From the NCBI GenBank assembly GCA_016873595.1, contig VGWZ01000114.1, positions 1 to 6,402 on the forward strand: a DNA stretch of 6,402 bases, in the 5' to 3' direction. This document shows positions 5,156 through 6,402 of the stretch, in pieces (the stretch's first letter is position 1; each line of letters begins with the position of its first letter). Under the pieces are notes generated by a model. The model made no database searches. It was not told the origin of the DNA and saw only the letters and a program-made list of their open reading frames with translations. Position numbers and translations under genes: made by a program. The stretch is from Nitrospira sp. Lineage in GTDB: Bacteria > Nitrospirota > Thermodesulfovibrionia > Thermodesulfovibrionales > SM23-35.

Positions 5156-5986
5156 ATGTGTGAGTTTTGCACCCAGCATGGAGAAGGCAAGAAATGGTAT
5201 CTCAACGTGAAGAATTATGCGACAGAACTTTTGAACGATCCAAAACGTAGATATATGATCAAAAACTTCTACAAGGAGGTAGTTGAAAAAGGAAATAATA
5301 GTATTACTCGCCTTGAAATGACATTTCAGAGAAACCCGAAGCTCCTGGAAAGAATAAAGGAACCCTATATAAAGGAAATGAAATCAATGCATTTTGGTCA
5401 GGTTGTTCCTTTAGAGGACATTATACAAATACTCTCAATTTGTAATACAACGGTACGTTTGCCATGTGGGTGTCGTTGGGCATTCAATAAACAAGAGGCC
5501 CGTGTCTGTTTTGGAATAAGTTTTGGTCTGTCTGGCTGGTATGATGATCTGGACATAGACTATTTTGGATTACCAGATGTTGCTCAATTCGATCGTATGG
5601 ATAAAGAACAGGTTATAGAAATCATTAAAAAATTAGATAATCAGGGAATGATTCATAGTATCTGGACTTTTCAAACCCCATTTATAGGAGCGATCTGCAA
5701 CTGTGAATTGAAATCCTGTCTTGCCATGCGTAGTACAGTTGGTCTTCAAATGCCGATTATGTTCAAAGCGGAAGAGCTTGCAGAGATAGATGCAGAGAAA
5801 TGCACAGGATGTCAGGAGTGTTCACATGTCTGTCAATTTAACGCTATTGAATACTCAGAAATTGATAATAAATCACAAATCAATGCAATGAACTGTTTTG
5901 GTTGTGGGGTATGTCGAGGATTTTGTCCAGAGGAAGCAATTTATTTAGTGGAACGCAGGACATATCCTGTAGCTTCATCATTTTAG
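5156..5986 (+). CDS. Cysteine-rich 4Fe-4S ferredoxin-type protein of unknown role
   Basis: The 276-residue soluble protein ends in two classical 4Fe-4S motifs: C216-x2-C219-x2-C222-x3-C226 and C247-x2-C250-x2-C253-x3-C257. The second is followed by PEEAI; the first lacks the usual proline (CQFNAI). Nine more cysteines lie upstream: C2/C5 (MCEFC), C96, C104/C106/C118 (LPCGCRWAF then VCFG) and C181/C183/C188 (ICNCELKSC). The C-G-C-R and C-N-C-x4-C groups look like ligands for a further cluster or metal. The region about 145-175 (a helix, then QGMIHSIW) resembles the module of redox proteins that carry such CxCR motifs. No membrane segment or export signal is visible, so it is cytoplasmic and probably transfers electrons to an unidentified partner. 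The ATG is chosen because AGGAGGG (5144-5150) lies 5 nt upstream and places the CxxC motif at the N-terminus. It is a single gene, divergent from the nagZ operon. Confidence 0.8.
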   Translation: MCEFCTQHGEGKKWYLNVKNYATELLNDPKRRYMIKNFYKEVVEKGNNSITRLEMTFQRNPKLLERIKEPYIKEMKSMHFGQVVPLEDIIQILSICNTTVRLPCGCRWAFNKQEARVCFGISFGLSGWYDDLDIDYFGLPDVAQFDRMDKEQVIEIIKKLDNQGMIHSIWTFQTPFIGAICNCELKSCLAMRSTVGLQMPIMFKAEELAEIDAEKCTGCQECSHVCQFNAIEYSEIDNKSQINAMNCFGCGVCRGFCPEEAIYLVERRTYPVASSF

Positions 5987-5988
5987 TA

Positions 5989-6090
5989 TAACCCAAATCC
6001 AGTGATAACGAGTGTCATTGCGAGTGTAACGAAGCAATCTTACTGCTTAAAGATTTTTATAATCAATGACGGGTGTTCCTTAACCCAAAT
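5989..6090. repeat. Perfect 10-bp direct repeats flanking an 82-bp repeat element
   Basis: TAACCCAAAT occurs at 5989-5998 and again at 6081-6090. The two copies bracket exactly the segment that contains the CATTGCGAG-type repeat. The arrangement looks like a target-site duplication around a small non-coding insertion, although it could also be a duplication from slippage or partly belong to the end of the downstream insertion sequence. Confidence 0.5.
6014..6070. repeat. Degenerate CATTGCGAG...GAAGCAATCT dispersed palindromic repeat
   Basis: The segment opens with GTCATTGCGAG and continues to GAAGCAATCTT, the left half of a dispersed repeat I know from many bacterial genomes. In complete copies the right half mirrors the left. 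Here only the ends mirror: GTCATTG (6014-6020) pairs with CAATGAC (6064-6070), and AATCTT (6036-6041) pairs with AAGATT (6050-6055). The right half thus appears shortened and degraded. It lies just downstream of the 4Fe-4S gene and could act as a weak transcript-end structure. Confidence 0.6.
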
Positions 6091-6124
6091 AATGCAGTTA
6101 GATATTCATAAAATCTAAAAAAGA

Positions 6125-6184
6125 TTCTCCTTTCGTATTAGAATCAATAGCTTAGAAAACAATTAACTCTAAACGAAAGGAGAA
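6125..6184 (+). promoter_or_regulatory. 12-bp perfect hairpin sequestering the transposase Shine-Dalgarno
   Basis: TTCTCCTTTCGT (6125-6136) and ACGAAAGGAGAA (6173-6184) are exact reverse complements with a 36-nt loop. The right arm contains the complete Shine-Dalgarno AAAGGAG (6176-6182), 9 nt before the transposase ATG at 6192. In a transcript entering from upstream the ribosome site would be paired. A transcript that starts inside the loop would lack the left arm and be translated. A competing small hairpin, GATTCT (6123-6128) with AGAATC (6140-6145), shares part of the left arm. Confidence 0.6.
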
Positions 6185-6191
6185 CAAAAAT

Positions 6192-6402
6192 ATGCACTCA
6201 AAATGTACCACAAAAATCGAAATTAATAAAGTAGGGATTGAATTTACTGAGAAAAAGATAACAGCATATGGTGGATTCAGTTTACTGGCAGCTTTTTTTG
6301 AGAAGATCCACTTAAGAGAAGCGATAGGAAGCATTATACCAATTGATGAAAAGTCTCCAAATAGTATAGGGATGTACAGCAAGATTTTGGCATATACACT
6401 GA
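6192..6402 (+). CDS. Transposase, N-terminal part (IS1380/IS4-superfamily-like), truncated by window end
   Basis: The frame from ATG 6192 is open for 70 codons to the window edge: MHSKCTTKIEINKVGIEFTE, then ITAYGGFSLLAAFFEKIHLREAI and IPIDEKSPNSIGMYSKILAYTL in part. The pattern of a short polar lead, a GG-x-x-L-L-x-x-F-F-x-K-I-x-L segment and a following P-x-x-EKSPNS is typical of the N-terminus of DDE transposases of the IS4 superfamily; I favour IS1380-like. The catalytic DDE residues lie beyond the window. AAAGGAG (6176-6182) is a proper Shine-Dalgarno, but it is embedded in a hairpin arm that probably restrains translation from outside transcripts. No disruption is visible in the part seen. 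Confidence 0.7.
   Translation, partial: MHSKCTTKIEINKVGIEFTEKKITAYGGFSLLAAFFEKIHLREAIGSIIPIDEKSPNSIGMYSKILAYTL

Larger units (their letters stand above)
6091..6402 (+). mobile_element. 5' part of an insertion sequence (IS1380/IS4-like), left end not resolved
   Basis: The right edge of the window holds the leader and the first 70 codons of a transposase. The terminal inverted repeat cannot be identified because the right end of the element lies outside the window; the left end should fall somewhere between about 6071 and 6124. The start given here is placed after the second TAACCCAAAT copy and is approximate. Confidence 0.5.

Noticed and set aside
4967..5179. 70-codon minus-strand frame overlapping the nagZ start and the 4Fe-4S gene start
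   Set aside because: It covers the strong plus-strand promoter and Shine-Dalgarno. Its LTPPPL stretch is just the complement of GGGAGGAGGGG. There is no ribosome site of its own and no recognisable similarity.
6036..6060. Possible terminator AATCTT...AAGATT followed by TTTAT after the 4Fe-4S gene
   Set aside because: The stem has only 6 A/U-rich pairs, competes with an overlapping AAGCA/TGCTT pairing and has a short U-tract. It is better explained as part of the CATTGCGAG repeat.
6152..6382. 76-codon minus-strand frame at the right end
   Set aside because: It is antisense to the transposase, which has the better start, Shine-Dalgarno and family resemblance.

Overview
The window is an AT-rich stretch of a bacterial chromosome with accessory character. 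Three things suggest an anaerobic Nitrospirota-like or deltaproteobacterial-like organism: a multi-cysteine 4Fe-4S protein, a conserved hypothetical protein family I associate with those groups, and dispersed repeats of the CATTGCGAG...GAAGCAATCT and CCCCCTTT...AAAGGGGG kinds. This placement is inference from gene and repeat style, not from a marker gene.

Left end (1-821): a gene runs off the window on the minus strand; only its first 13 codons are present, behind a good promoter, an excellent Shine-Dalgarno and a perfect 10-bp inverted repeat. Divergent from it is a conserved hypothetical gene (112-648) that appears to lack its usual N-terminal membrane segments. Next comes a 30-codon stub (672-764) that reads as the start of a Nudix hydrolase and then stops. 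Two shortened genes side by side suggest a rearrangement or decay zone.

Centre (822-4977, minus strand): a compact three-gene operon whose genes overlap by 4 bp (ATGA) at both junctions. In order of transcription it encodes a two-domain GH3 beta-N-acetylhexosaminidase (NagZ-like, no signal peptide), a sodium:solute symporter (SSF) family transporter, and a short N-acetylglucosamine-6-phosphate deacetylase (NagA-like). The likely theme is import of amino-sugar or cell-wall fragments, cytoplasmic release of GlcNAc, and deacetylation of GlcNAc-6-P. No sugar kinase or NagB deaminase is in the window. The nagA reading frame carries two different palindromic repeat insertions that stay in frame and add proline/glycine-rich loops. 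Its stop codon lies in the loop of a probable terminator hairpin.

Right end (4978-6402, plus strand): an intergenic region with a strong sigma70-type promoter drives a 276-aa protein with two C-terminal 4Fe-4S ferredoxin motifs and nine further cysteines. Downstream is a degenerate CATTGCGAG repeat element flanked by a perfect 10-bp direct repeat. The window ends in the 5' part of an insertion sequence whose transposase Shine-Dalgarno is buried in a 12-bp perfect hairpin.

The most noteworthy signals are the two in-frame repeat insertions in nagA, the SD-sequestering hairpin of the IS, and the cytoplasmic-NagZ/SSF/minimal-NagA operon as a possible salvage route that does not use AmpG.
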